NCBI RefSeq assembly: GCF_001949145.1
Contig: NW_019091356.1
Span: forward strand, 2,531,202-2,591,201
Direction of reading: 5' to 3'
DNA from: Acanthaster planci
Lineage: Eukaryota; Echinodermata; Asteroidea; Valvatida; Acanthasteridae
Length of the DNA stretch: 60,000 bases
The notes below the pieces were generated by a model, which saw only the letters and a program-made list of their open reading frames with translations, was not told where the DNA came from and did no database searches. Below are positions 27,201-47,460 of this stretch, piece by piece (position 1 is the first letter of the stretch; each line of letters begins with the position of its first letter). The translations under genes were made by a program, and so were the position numbers.

Positions 27201-30200
27201 GTAACGTCCAACTTTGTACAGGACTGTGGTTGTGGTATCTTGTCATTTTACAACGTTGGCATTTTGAACTAAAAAATAACACCACATCTGGACAAGTTCA
27301 TCACGGAATACTTTGAACTCAGGCAACTATCACAAAAGCGAACCCAGGAATGACGAAAAAAAATTCTTTTTTTACCAGTGTGCCCGCCTTGCCACGCTTG
27401 ATCTTCCCAGGAGCAACTACGTTCAATGACTCTACACGGTGGGGCTGATCAGGGGGCTGGCATCTCCCTACTTCTGTCAGGTCTCCCCTCTGCCATCTCT
27501 CCTGAATCTCGTGCGTCAGCCTCACCTTTGATGAGACGAAGGGGGAAAGGAGAAAGGATACCAGAGCTACAAAATTACACTTGAACATCGCCCATTTACT
27601 GGTCACGTTCGGTATGCATCAGGCCAAGAAAAGATGTGTCCAGACAAAAGGTCCAAAGGAAGTGTAATCCCAAAACTCCCTGCAGCAAAATCCTGTTGGT
27701 GTTTTTTAGTTTGATTTTTGTAAGTGTTCTCAAGTGAGCTTGGTATATGCCCGGTCAAAAGCTGATAAATGTAGAACAAAATTGATTGTGCGGGTAAGTT
27801 TTGTCAGACAAGATCAAAGTTTGGGAAACCAAGACCAAATTTTCTCATTCTTCAAAAATTTGCAGGGTTTGTTGGAAAAGTAAACCATCACTTTGTTAAG
27901 TACAATATTTCTTTACAAAACCCACACAAAAATCACTTCAATATGAAGAAAAATTGCCAATATTCAATACCAGGTTCTACAATATTAATGGATTCGGAAT
28001 GTAAACTCCAGTAAAAATTACTTACTGTCCTGACTGGTTTGGGTACAAATGGAGACTACGATTTGACAGCAGATGAAATAAGGAAACAGCACAGAGCCTT
28101 GACGGATAAAGGGCAAATCTTTGGTTTTGAAGAAATTGGAAAATGCATCCCTTATGAATAAAACAAAAATGACACGAATATTCACAAACCTTCTCGTTCG
28201 GGTCTGCAGTACACAATATCTTCACAGCCCAACTGCACAGCGTGTCCTCGCCTTCTGAGCATGACCTCAGCTGTTGTTCTGCTTCATCTGTCTTGACAAA
28301 AGGAAGGAAATTTTCATCTTGAATTTAGAATGAGGTCACATTATTTTCCCCCGATTCTTCAAACCAAAGCCTCATCAAAACCTGGCTAACTGGTGGACTT
28401 AATAGTGTTCCAGACCCAAGCCCACTATGCAGACCTCTCACCAATTAATTCAGCAGAATATTGGCTTAAAGATTCTCATTATACCACTTGTCAAAAGATC
28501 TACTGTAACAATTCAACTAAAGATCTCCTAATTAAAAGGTTAAATTTGGGCATTTTAGACAATAATTCATTTCATTTACTGCTGTAATAGGATTTACATC
28601 TGTCACAAAATAAACTAGGGCTCGTTCGTTATCTAACAATACTAACCAATTTAGAAATCTATCTATAAATCTTTACATATTTACGTTTCTTGTCAAGTTG
28701 CTTCTCAGAACTCTTTGTGTGAGATAAATCTAGACTTGTGTTGATGTACAGTTGGTCGTCTACTAGCTTGACAGCGTAAGTTTGTTGCTGCAGGAGAAAT
28801 AAAGATGGAGTAAAATGAAACAAAAACTGCAATAAACTAAATGCAGCTAAAAATCTGGATTTGACAGACCAAATGCGGAATGTAAACAGGTGAACCGCAC
28901 GCGAACCAGTGAAATGTAAATGCCCATTCCTCAACGTTTTTTACCACAACACTGCCCTCGTCTGCTCACGCACAGATTACATAGTCTAAATTTTGTCCTG
29001 TGCCCCTGTGTATGCTGCTATATACACATCTATTAATTAAACTGGGCTGTTGTCTCACCTTGAGACCTGACGTGGAGTCTCCGTTGTCCAATCGGAAGTC
29101 ATAGTCGTGCCAGGGGCACACAATGCACATGTGGCCGTCAATGTCTTCAATGTCGCCGAGATCTAACGGGCCACCTGTGCCAAAATGCCAGCAAGAAAAT
29201 AGCATTGATGAACTCAATAGTCTGCATTTGACAAACGAGGGGAAAACAAGCTGGAAATTGTAAGGAAACTTGGTTGACTGTTAATTTGGTGGTACCATGG
29301 TGCATAACCAACGTGCCCGTACAGCACACACCAATCACGTAATAAAGAATGTGTCCATATACCCTGACAATCTGACTTACAGGTCCCCAGAATTCATTAA
29401 AAAAATAAAATACTGTAAGCACACAGCTGGCAAGCTGGTACACGGGAATAACAATGCCAATAGTGAATTTTCTTTCACCAAATACAAAGACAAGACTCTA
29501 CTGGATGAAAATGATGTCATAAGTGGGGCTGTAGTCAAGTCCATCACGAGTCCCTGCAAGTCCATCACGAGTCCCTGCAAGTCCATCACGAGTCACTGTA
29601 AGTCCTTCATGAGTCACTGCAAGTCCATCACAAGTCACTGCAAGTCCATCATGAGTCACTGCAAGTCCATCACAAGTCACTACAAGTCCATCACAAGTCA
29701 CTGCAAGTCCATCACGAGTCACTGCAAGTCCATCACGAGTCACTGCAANGTCCATCACAAGTCACTACAAGTCCATCACAAGTCACTGCAAGTCCATCAC
29801 AAGTCACTGCAAGTCCATCACAAGTCACTGCAAGTCCATCACAAGTCACTACAAGTCCATCACAAGTCACTGCAAGTCCATCACAAGTCACTGCAAGTCC
29901 ATCACAAGTCACTGCAAGTCCATCACAAGTCACTGCAAGTCCATCATGAGTCACTGCAAGTCCATCATGAGTCACTACAAGTCCATCACAAGTCACTGCA
30001 AGTCCATCATGAGTCACTGCAAGTCCATCATGAGTCACTGCAAGTCCATCATGAGTCACTGCAAGTCCATCATGAGTCACTGCAAGTCCATCACGAGTCA
30101 CTGCAAGTCCATCATGAGTCACTGCAAGTCCATCATGAGTCACTGCAAGTCCATCATGAGTCACTGCAAGTCCATCATGAGTCACTGCAAGTCCATCACA

Positions 30201-30508
30201 AGTCACTGCAAGTCAATCACGAGTCATCCAGGTCAATCACTCACCACCAAGGTAGAGGAAATTCAATTGAACTCTAACAAAAGCAACCTTTGACATTCTT
30301 CATCCTTGGTCTGGACTTGTGATGGACTCACAGGGACAGGTAGCTTCTACCCCACAACAAACCAATAACAGGCAATACTTTACTCCAAGCCAGAAAAAGC
30401 ACAAAGGGTGGAATACCTTCATGGGGACAGTCAGCGCCTAGTGCATAAAACTTGTCTGGGGTGAGTCTGACAACCACCACATCTTCTTCTCCTCCAAGAG
30501 AATACAGC
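24252..30508 (-). CDS. Rieske [2Fe-2S] plus DUF455 ferritin-like fusion protein (N-terminus not found)
   Basis: Ten minus-strand exons in transcript order: 30417-30508, 29059-29174, 28685-28787, 28190-28287, 27376-27525, 26288-26455, 25952-26021, 25234-25312, 24581-24784, 24252-24408; about 410 residues. Exons 1-3 form a soluble Rieske domain like vertebrate RFESD: cluster ligands in CPHEGG and CIVCPWHDY, then the domain end QQTYAVKLVDDQLYINTS. Exons 4-10 form a full DUF455 (COG2833, HI_0077-like) domain with the ferritin-like pattern: Glu in LANIEQWAIDL, ExxH in DEAKHF, Glu in MVHEARG, ExxH in DEITHVAAG, then KHFRGLLKPPINEEGR near the C-terminus. The exon 3 to exon 4 joint has other phase-compatible options, and a stop follows exon 3 at 28659 if it is not spliced, so two separate genes remain possible. 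The initiator Met and first exon were not located. The substrate is unknown; diiron oxygenase chemistry is inferred from the ligands. Confidence 0.75.
25478..25708. repeat. 97-bp direct duplication plus 18-bp tandem pair
   Basis: The block 25478-25574 is repeated at 25575-25672 with few changes, each copy running from TAGATTTTTGGTTCTTCAGG to GATTCTGCA. It is followed by two exact copies of an 18-mer (TAGAACTTTGGCTCTTCA) at 25673-25690 and 25691-25708. It lies in the intron between the DUF455 exons at 25234-25312 and 25952-26021. Confidence 0.85.
29537..30225. repeat. 21-bp minisatellite, about 33 copies
   Basis: The unit is AAGTCCATCAC-AGTCACTGC with A/G and C/T variants. It runs head to tail for 689 bases, with one N at 29750 that puts the array out of register by a base. 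Because 21 is a multiple of three, both strands stay open (KSITSHC repeats on plus, VTCDGLA repeats on minus), but these are repeat artefacts. The array sits inside the intron 29175-30416 that separates the two halves of the Rieske cluster motif. Confidence 0.97.
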
Positions 30509-30933
30509 CTGTCATTCCGGAAGCAAATTCCAAGAAAACATCAACTGAATCAGTTCTGGAGCTCTCTCTGCACATGTCCTTTTAAGATCTTACAAAGATT
30601 CTCTACTTTCAACCTTTCTGTTCGTGAAATGCTTCACTTTCAACCAGGCAGGGAGCAATACCTCAGAATCACTTTCAACTTCGATCTTCAAGCTTTAGGT
30701 TATTGCAAACACTAGAAAATGAAGGGCAAATGAAAACCTAGCCATACAATGAAAGATGGCAACCTTCCAACAGAATTGAATGATATTCAGGACCCAAGCA
30801 TACAAGAACTTTTAACACCTAACAGGAAAATCACGGTAAACTTGTCAAAAAAACAACTTCACAAAGCCCAGGTCAGAGGATTGAGTTGACTGGCTACGAT
30901 ATTTAACACCCCGGAAAGACTTCCATACACAAG

Positions 30934-31022
30934 CATCATTTGACACCCTGCGCACAAACCCTATGAGACTGGTCTGAAAATCTTATGTTTGCTTCCAAAT
31001 TTTCACTGCTAATTGGACTTTT
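30934..31022. repeat. Dispersed repeat, copy B (partial)
   Basis: It shares GCACAAACCCTATGAGACTG, then a diverged middle and TTGGACTTTTTAGACA, with the copies at 18890-19062 and 31552-31738. Confidence 0.5.
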
Positions 31023-31551
31023 TAGACAATTTTATCACTTTTTAATGGCTTATCAACAGTGGAAGGGAAAACGTGATGTACCAACACTAATCTGCTAATC
31101 TGGGTGGGGCTGTCCCAGTCTGATTTCACAATTTGCTCATGTTTGTCAAGTCCTAGTTCGACAAACGGGAGCGGGGCGGACGTAGGACCCAACAGCTCTG
31201 GGGATGAGTAAATAGGACTCAATAAATCACCTCATTTGGACATGGTCCATAATAGTACACTACTATCTCCAATCATGTCCCAATGTTGAAAGAGGCAACT
31301 TGTAGAGTCCTACTCCTTGATGTTATTGGACATACGTTCATCCTTGGTGTGATATCCCAAAGTGGGGACTTTGCCAAGTATCAGCATAGAAGTGGAAGTA
31401 GTCCTAGTCACACTAGTTACTTGGACTAGTCAAGTTCCAAGAGTGAGGATTTTTTTTCAATGACCATCTTTTTTGTCCAAGGTCATCTAAGCAGTGGGGA
31501 CTTTTCAGTTTCTGTCAAGGGAAGGAGATCCATATATGGATGCCACTTAAC

Positions 31552-31738
31552 ACCCCATGTACAAACCCTATGAGACTGGTCTGAAAAATTCAGTGTTTTC
31601 TAAGTAAACGACTCACTTAGTTTTTTCTCTCCTAAACTGAACTTTTCTAGACATGTTTTCGCCCTCTGAAGGCTATAATATTAGTCACTGTAGGGAATAA
31701 TTACTGGTGTCGTATATCATGGAACTCTTTCCCTGTCA
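31552..31738. repeat. Dispersed repeat, copy C
   Basis: It shares ACAAACCCTATGAGACTGG, CCTAAACTGAACTTTTC, AGACATGTTTTCGCC and CACTGTAGGGAATAATTACT with copy A, in the same order and orientation. Confidence 0.6.
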
Positions 31739-32491
31739 AGTTTCAAAAGTGACATAGGGCCTTAGTCTCAACATAATGGTTGGAGCAGCCCACATGCATG
31801 ACATGTGTGCGAGCAGCCGACATGCATGACATGTGTGCGAGCTGACGGGCAGGACTCGACTAGGCCTAGCCCCATCCAAGGATGGATCGGGAGTGAGAGT
31901 CCGTGCCACACTAGTGGGGCTAGACTAGGCCATGGAGCTAGGCCTAAAAAGGGAGGAGCAAAACTTCGTCATCTTCGGTTACCGGGTGCAAGTCTTCCCC
32001 TTGAAGAGATCTGTGTGACCTACACATCGCCATCGACTGCTATCAACGACGTCTTTCAAAGCAGTGACAAGATCTACTTCAAATCCACCCTCCATTTACT
32101 AAGAGACAAGGACATGTACTTTTCCCGCAGCAACTTGGCCTTTTGTTTGCTTTTCTCTTACGTAGATCTGTGTACATATGTCACACATGTCTGGAGAGCG
32201 CCATCAACGTCAATTGCAACACAAATTTACCGCGCTTGCTGTTGAAATTACCACAAGTAGCCCCTCTGTGCAGGATATGTAAAAACAAAAATGCCTCTCT
32301 TAAAAATCTCAACAAAAAATTTAGATTAACTTGAATAATACGTACTATTTACAAATAAGTTAATTTTTTAATTTTAGTCCTTTTATAACTATTTCTTACC
32401 TTTATATTAAAGCATAAGATTATTCTCGATATTTGTTACAGAGGGCAAGAGATTTAAATGCCCAGTCCTAATAAACATCACATGGTCAGGT

Positions 32492-32500
32492 GGCGCGAAA
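32492..32500 (-). promoter_or_regulatory. E2F site TTTCGCGCC upstream of MCM6
   Basis: The plus strand reads GGCGCGAAA; the complement TTTCGCGCC is a perfect E2F consensus. It lies 116 bases before the MCM6 ATG. MCM2-7 genes are classic E2F targets at G1/S, so this is a likely functional element. It could also act on the divergent Rieske gene if that gene starts nearby. Confidence 0.65.
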
Positions 32501-32615
32501 GTGCGATCATAGTGTGCACCGCTATCTTTCATGTCTTTTAACAGTGAACATACCCCGTGCAGGATTTGACTGATATTTTGCTTGATTTCTGCCGAAATTC
32601 CTGCATTTTTCGGAA

Positions 32616-42443
<9,828 letters not shown>

Positions 42444-43502
42444 AACCAGAAACCAATCGTCTCGTTTCACGTTTGTAGAGTTCACAGGACTCTCTGTGTA
42501 TTACCCGTCGGCACATCTACTCCTTTGATGTACATTGTATATATTCACTGACAAATTCTGAAAAATCATAGAGTGCTCAGATGTTGGTTCCGGGCAGTGC
42601 AGAGGGTAACAGGCTGGGACAGTTTTGGACAGTCTTAGTCTAGAGTAACTAATAGGCTAAATTCAAGTTGGAACTGACGTGGGGCCAGCCGGTCTTTAAT
42701 CCATCTTTGCCAACCAGTTCCTCCATAAACCTAACCCTCCCACATCCTTAAAAAGTCTAGCAAGAGGTTTAAGAGGGCTTTTGAGGACCGAGGCTGGTTG
42801 ACCCAGAGGAAGATATCGGACGATCTCAGAGGGTTCATGGCAAAAATGTCTATGCAGTTCAGGGTTAGTAAATATGCAGAGGGTCATCAAATTTGGGCTG
42901 CAAACCGCCATTATTTCTTTTCAGTTTGACTTGAGCGAACAGGGAAATTTACCAAATCAATGAGGGCCCAGCCAACATTGTACATGGTACATTCTTAGTA
43001 ATCAAGGATTGGCAGTTGATGTTTGCAACCGTGGGCTTTTTGTAAATGTTGTGTGCTGGTGATTTTTTCCCAGAAACCATTGATCAACCCAATTTCTCTA
43101 CCGAAGTGTGTTTGGAAGAGCAGAGTAGAAAATTGTGGATTACCTCTTTGAGAAATATTCAAAAGCCAAGTTTATGAAAAGATTTTAAATACGTATTTCT
43201 GCTCAACATAGCCTCAGATATCCGAGCAGCATTTTCAGACGGAAATGACGTGCAAATGGCTGTGATGGTTCTTGTAAGCAGTTTTTATGCTCAGAGGAAA
43301 AAACAAATATTTCTATTCTCTTGAGTAGTTTTTTGATACGGGCGAAAGTTTAGAGCAAAAGAGTGCTGGATTATATGTGATGTACTTACTTTGCCCTGGA
43401 ATTTTTTGTGGCAGAATGTTTGGATCTCAACCTTATGCCATAAGCCTGCTAAATCCAGCTGACCTGTTGTCATAAGGCAAACATCGGCTGTGAACCAGTC
43501 AA

Positions 43503-43508
43503 AATAAA
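43503..43508 (+). terminator. MCM6: Possible MCM6 poly(A) signal AATAAA
   Basis: First canonical hexamer seen after the MCM6 stop codon, in AT-rich sequence. Its use is inferred. Confidence 0.35.
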
Positions 43509-44522
43509 CATACAATACATAACATTTTTGCCGGTAACCTGCATTTGCTAAACAATTAGTTTCTTCATTTGGAAAATTTTCTGCACTTGATAGCTATATG
43601 TTAGTCCCAGCTGGAGTGGAAAAAAAAGAGAATTCAACCGAAATGTTCAGTGCCAAGAGTTATGTATTGAGTCGGGCAGTGGTTTTTTTTCCATGTTTCT
43701 CCTGTACATGTAAAGGCATGCTCCAGAACAATGCACACAGACGACACACACCAAAACTTCGTCTATGAAATCCTGCGTTTTTGTTCGTTTAAAATGTAGA
43801 GCTCACCTCACTTTAAAAAAAAAAAAACTGGTATTATGACCCATTTAGGGGAAGAAAAACATGAACCAAGTTTCTTGAACGTTTGACGAAAGATTTATTA
43901 TAGATTATATTCCTTCACCTGTTATAGGCCTGTGGATTTGCTGAAGTGTAGATAACATTGAATTGTACCGTTATACTCTTGATCTGAAAATCAGCTTGGT
44001 TTGGCTATTTGGTAGGAAATCAAAAATGTATATTAAACTGTTCTGGTCAAATTGTACTTGCATTTGTTTTGTCAGTTTTTCCTATGTGGACAGTCTGCAA
44101 ACAATGCCTGTTAATGTGTCTGTGAGTTCAGATTTTGCGATACAAAATTACATTGTAGAAATGAAACATTTTGCTCTCCCACAAATTTGGACACTAGTCT
44201 ACAAAATTGCTTCAGTGACAAAATGGAGTCGACAATGACGGCAATATCAAATATTTTCGTGCCTGTTCTGAGACAGCTGTCAGCAATCCTACATCCAAAT
44301 ACTTTCTGCGCGACTGAAATAGTTTCTACTCACACTGTTAATACCTTTTACACACGTTTAAAAAAAAAACTGCAGGAAGTAGCACATAAAATAAGCCAAA
44401 CTGAACTAAGAGTTTTCAACTTCACCGACCTACCACTGAATAGAAACACAATAAATCTGTACTGGCAGGCAGTACCTCCGGCTGCATTTGGATTCGAACC
44501 AAGACACCTGATCCCAGCAAAC

Positions 44523-44592
44523 GTGGTTTTTGAGTGGTTTAGACACCTGCACTAGTAAGCAAGAAGTCGTGGGTTCGAATCCCAGCAACTAC
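44523..44592 (+). repeat. tRNA-like sequence with an inverted B-box neighbour
   Basis: A box A-like GAGTGGTTTAG and a perfect box B GGTTCGAATCC (44572-44582) sit at tRNA spacing. The ends GTGGTTT and CAACTAC can pair at six of seven positions including one wobble, but the D and anticodon arms fold poorly. A second box B on the opposite strand (44490-44500) lies just upstream, giving two tRNA-like units head to head. A tRNA pseudogene or SINE pair is more likely than an active tRNA. Confidence 0.4.
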
Positions 44593-45673
44593 AATGACAT
44601 CCAGAGTGAATTCATCTATATACATCGGTGTAAGGGCAAAACCTAAGTATAAACTCAACATTTCCGACGCAAAGCCAAATCAACTTCATTTAAGTCTGTA
44701 TTTTACAAAATGTTCACTGTGCTCAGCAGTTTATAACAAAATTTTTATAACCAACGATTTGCTCAGAAAGAAAATTGAAAGCGCTGATGACAATCTAAGA
44801 CATCTTTACACTCCTTTGTATCACTAGGATAGGCTTAGGTAAACCTTTGGTGCCTTCATTAAAACTGAAATCAAAGAACAGCCTCCGATGCATCAGCAAT
44901 GCATTACCTCTATAGGCCTTTTTCATCCATGTGACTAAATGTAAACAATACAACCCCGTGTGGACCGCCTCGGCCACAGTGATCGCATGTATTCCTATGG
45001 GCAGCTTCAACCACGTGCAAACGCTGCATGCTTGACTAGTTTATCTTGAATCGGTAGATTACCATCACAACACTATGCACTTATTACCATCACATCATAG
45101 GTCCAGCACGATTGTGACATCACAGGAAAAAAGTCTATAAGGTTATCTGATGGGGCGGCTAACTCGCAAATGGTGACGGGTCAATAACCTCATCTGCTAG
45201 CTAATGCAGAGGAATCCGGTTCGTAAGTGACTTTGTCACAAAGGTGGACGCGCCATGATTTGCAGGCTCCCATTGGACAATTGCTGATGTTGCGTGTTAA
45301 CTTCCGGTTCCATGATTCCATGTAAGCCGCGATTAATGCATGTAACTCTACGTGCAGTTCATGAGCACCGGGCGTGGTTTAAACTGAAGTGACGTCACAC
45401 TTACGAACCGGATGGTGCATGTCACAATATATGTATTCATAAAACCGCAAGTACAAAGTCTGGAATGACAATGAGTCTGGAAACACAGAGGGAACTTGTT
45501 CATGATGAAGACTAGGACACTTGTAGATTGACCGCTGACTCCAGAGGGCGCACTTGCAGCTGATCTCCTGACACATGTAATATGATGTACTGCACAAAGG
45601 CAAACTTCAGTTGCATTGAATTTTCCAATTGCATTCTGGGAGGTGCCCTTTGACCTCAGCATCCATAGCACCA

Positions 45674-47460
45674 TCATAAGTCCTTGGGCTTGTTAGGGTC
45701 TTCAAAGTCCTCCAGGAAGGCTTCTTGCGAAACTGCATAAATTGAATAGCCATCTGAATCAAATTGGGTACGACCATTAAGGAAACAAAAAGGGACAGGG
45801 CAGATGATACTCTGAATCAAAAAAAACTTGGCCAGTTGGTCGTTTCCTTGACTACAATAACCACATAGACCTAGGCCAAACCACAACTTACAGATTAGAG
45901 TCAGTACTATGCACTTTAGTTGACAAAACATCAACAGATGGGCAAGTTTTCCATATCTGACCACCATGCAGATGAACCGCATCCAAACACAACCTACATT
46001 TTGCAGGCTCAACTGTATTTTTACTGAAAACCTCTTGGTCAAACTTCAGAACAACCAGAAAGTCTTGGATAAGTTGCTTTAGGCCTAGTCCAAGTAACTT
46101 GGACCCTACAAATCGCCTTTTTTAAAACCATTTGGACAAGGTTGGGGAGAGTAGGGTACAAGTACCTTCCATGGGCTTTTGCTTCCATTTATTCATTTCA
46201 CTTAAAATAGCTTGTACCCCGAGTAAAATCCTCCCAATTCACCTCCAAAACTGTCCTTAAAATGTAACCATCTATGGATTAAGTGAGAATTGGAGATTCC
46301 AATAATGATAATATGGTTTACTCACATATGGGAAGAAAAGAAAAATTCAACTTCAAATCAGAAACACTCTTGTTGCAACCTAATAGACGCCATCTTTCTT
46401 CAAAAAGCAATTTGAACTGTATGTTATGTCCTGTTGATGATGTCACAGCGCGCCGGTCTAGTGGACCATTCACAGAAAGCATATCGTGTTGCCACCAAAA
46501 TTGGTCGAACCAAGATGCGGAACAGGCACGGTCATTGATGGGCTCAATGCATGCGCAGTCTGGTAAACACAAACGGCATGAACGGAGCGACAGTCAACAG
46601 GTGGAAGCAAGAAATTTGTGAGCAAAAATCTCTTCTTCTTTTTTTCAAAAATACGTCTTATGCTCTGAAGCTTTTGCTATCCCCTTTTTAAGAGGATTAG
46701 ATTAAGCAGGTTTGCTGATGGGGAACCATTGGATTTAATAGCTTTCTTGAGGCTGAGCACCATTTCCCCACAAAAAGTCAATTCCAAAACCCCATAGCAT
46801 TACAACGCCATGTAAACCTTGTCTCCTCTAACATGTCTAAGTCACACAGAGTATCACGGAGTTAGGGACTTGGAGTTCTCGAAGTAGATTGTGGTTTGGT
46901 CCCCGACCTGATAATTTTGGCTGCTGTGTATGGATTCCCTCCCCTCTACTGCTAATTACCAGTTGGCTATATCATGTATAAGAAAACTAACTTGCAGTAG
47001 AGAGAGTAGGCTAGTTGTAAATAGCAATTTCGTGTTCAATCCAGCTCATAAACCTTATCACAAGTACTGCATGGGTGAGTTTGCGTAATGGTAGAAAGGC
47101 ATTGTGGGAAGGAAAAAGGGGCAATGTGTACAACCACCCATGCAGTATTTGCGCTGCGGCTTATGCTACCTGTTCAACCAGCTGACCAGGGGGCCTAGCT
47201 AGCATTGTACTTTTGTAGCAAATTAATCATTGGTCAAGGATACACACGCCAAGCACGCCAGCTCCCAAGCACAGCGCAACAAAGACATTTCTCCTGATGT
47301 ACTTTGCTCTGGACAATTTTTGCACGCTCTCCATGTGCGCCCTGGACATTCTGGCCATGTACTCGCGGTCCTTTTGGCTAATCTCGTCCCGTTTGAGGTC
47401 CACCCGCCTCATCGTTTCTGGTGGCTGCTGAGGATCGGAACCGCTGCTGCTCGTCGCCAT
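45674..47460 (-). CDS. COA3: COA3 (CCDC56), cytochrome c oxidase assembly factor 3
   Basis: Two minus-strand exons: 47244-47460 and 45674-45753, joined through a 1.49 kb intron (donor GTATCC, acceptor GATTCAG). The joint splits a Tyr codon and gives a 98-residue protein; human COA3 is 106. Order: polar N-terminus, basic helix (MRRVDLKRDEISQKDREYMA), single membrane segment (NVFVALCLGAGVLGVYGYSI), then AVSQEAFLEDFEDPNKPKDL. The pattern of a basic stretch, one transmembrane helix, YGYxxYxxSQExFL and an acidic tail is the COA3 signature. In animals and yeast COA3 sits in the mitochondrial inner membrane and stabilises newly made COX1 during complex IV assembly. Unspliced reading of exon 1 would end at 47227 and lose the conserved tail. 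Confidence 0.92.
45754..47243 (-). other. COA3: COA3 intron
   Basis: The single intron of COA3, AT-rich, with several open stretches on both strands that show no recognisable protein. Nothing else was identified in it. Confidence 0.7.

Larger units (their letters stand above)
30509..32491. other. Region between the Rieske gene and MCM6; first Rieske exon expected here
   Basis: The Rieske exon at 30417-30508 begins in mid-codon after an acceptor (GACAG), so at least one more 5' exon should lie in this stretch or beyond it. I found no convincing one. The stretch carries two copies of a dispersed repeat (30934-31022, 31552-31738), a duplicated motif (CAGCCGACATGCATGACATGTGTGCGAGC-like) around 31786-31842, and AT-rich sequence. 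Confidence 0.5.
42444..45673. other. MCM6 3' UTR and intergenic region to COA3
   Basis: Downstream of the MCM6 stop, the first good AATAAA is at 43503-43508, implying a 3' UTR of about 1.1 kb. The rest is AT-rich and holds a pair of tRNA-like sequences (44490-44592). The COA3 3' end comes from the other side. No other coding exon was recognised. Confidence 0.5.

Noticed and set aside
29537-30225. CRISPR-like array
   Set aside because: The repeats are directly adjacent with no unique spacers, and the context is an animal gene.
29297-30293. Long open frames on both strands with KSITSHC and VTCDGLA repeats
   Set aside because: They arise because the 21-bp minisatellite unit is a multiple of three and has no stop. 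The array lies in an intron of the Rieske gene, so no protein is called.
44523-44592. Functional tRNA gene
   Set aside because: The B box is perfect and the acceptor partly pairs, but the D and anticodon arms do not fold properly, so only a tRNA-like repeat is called.
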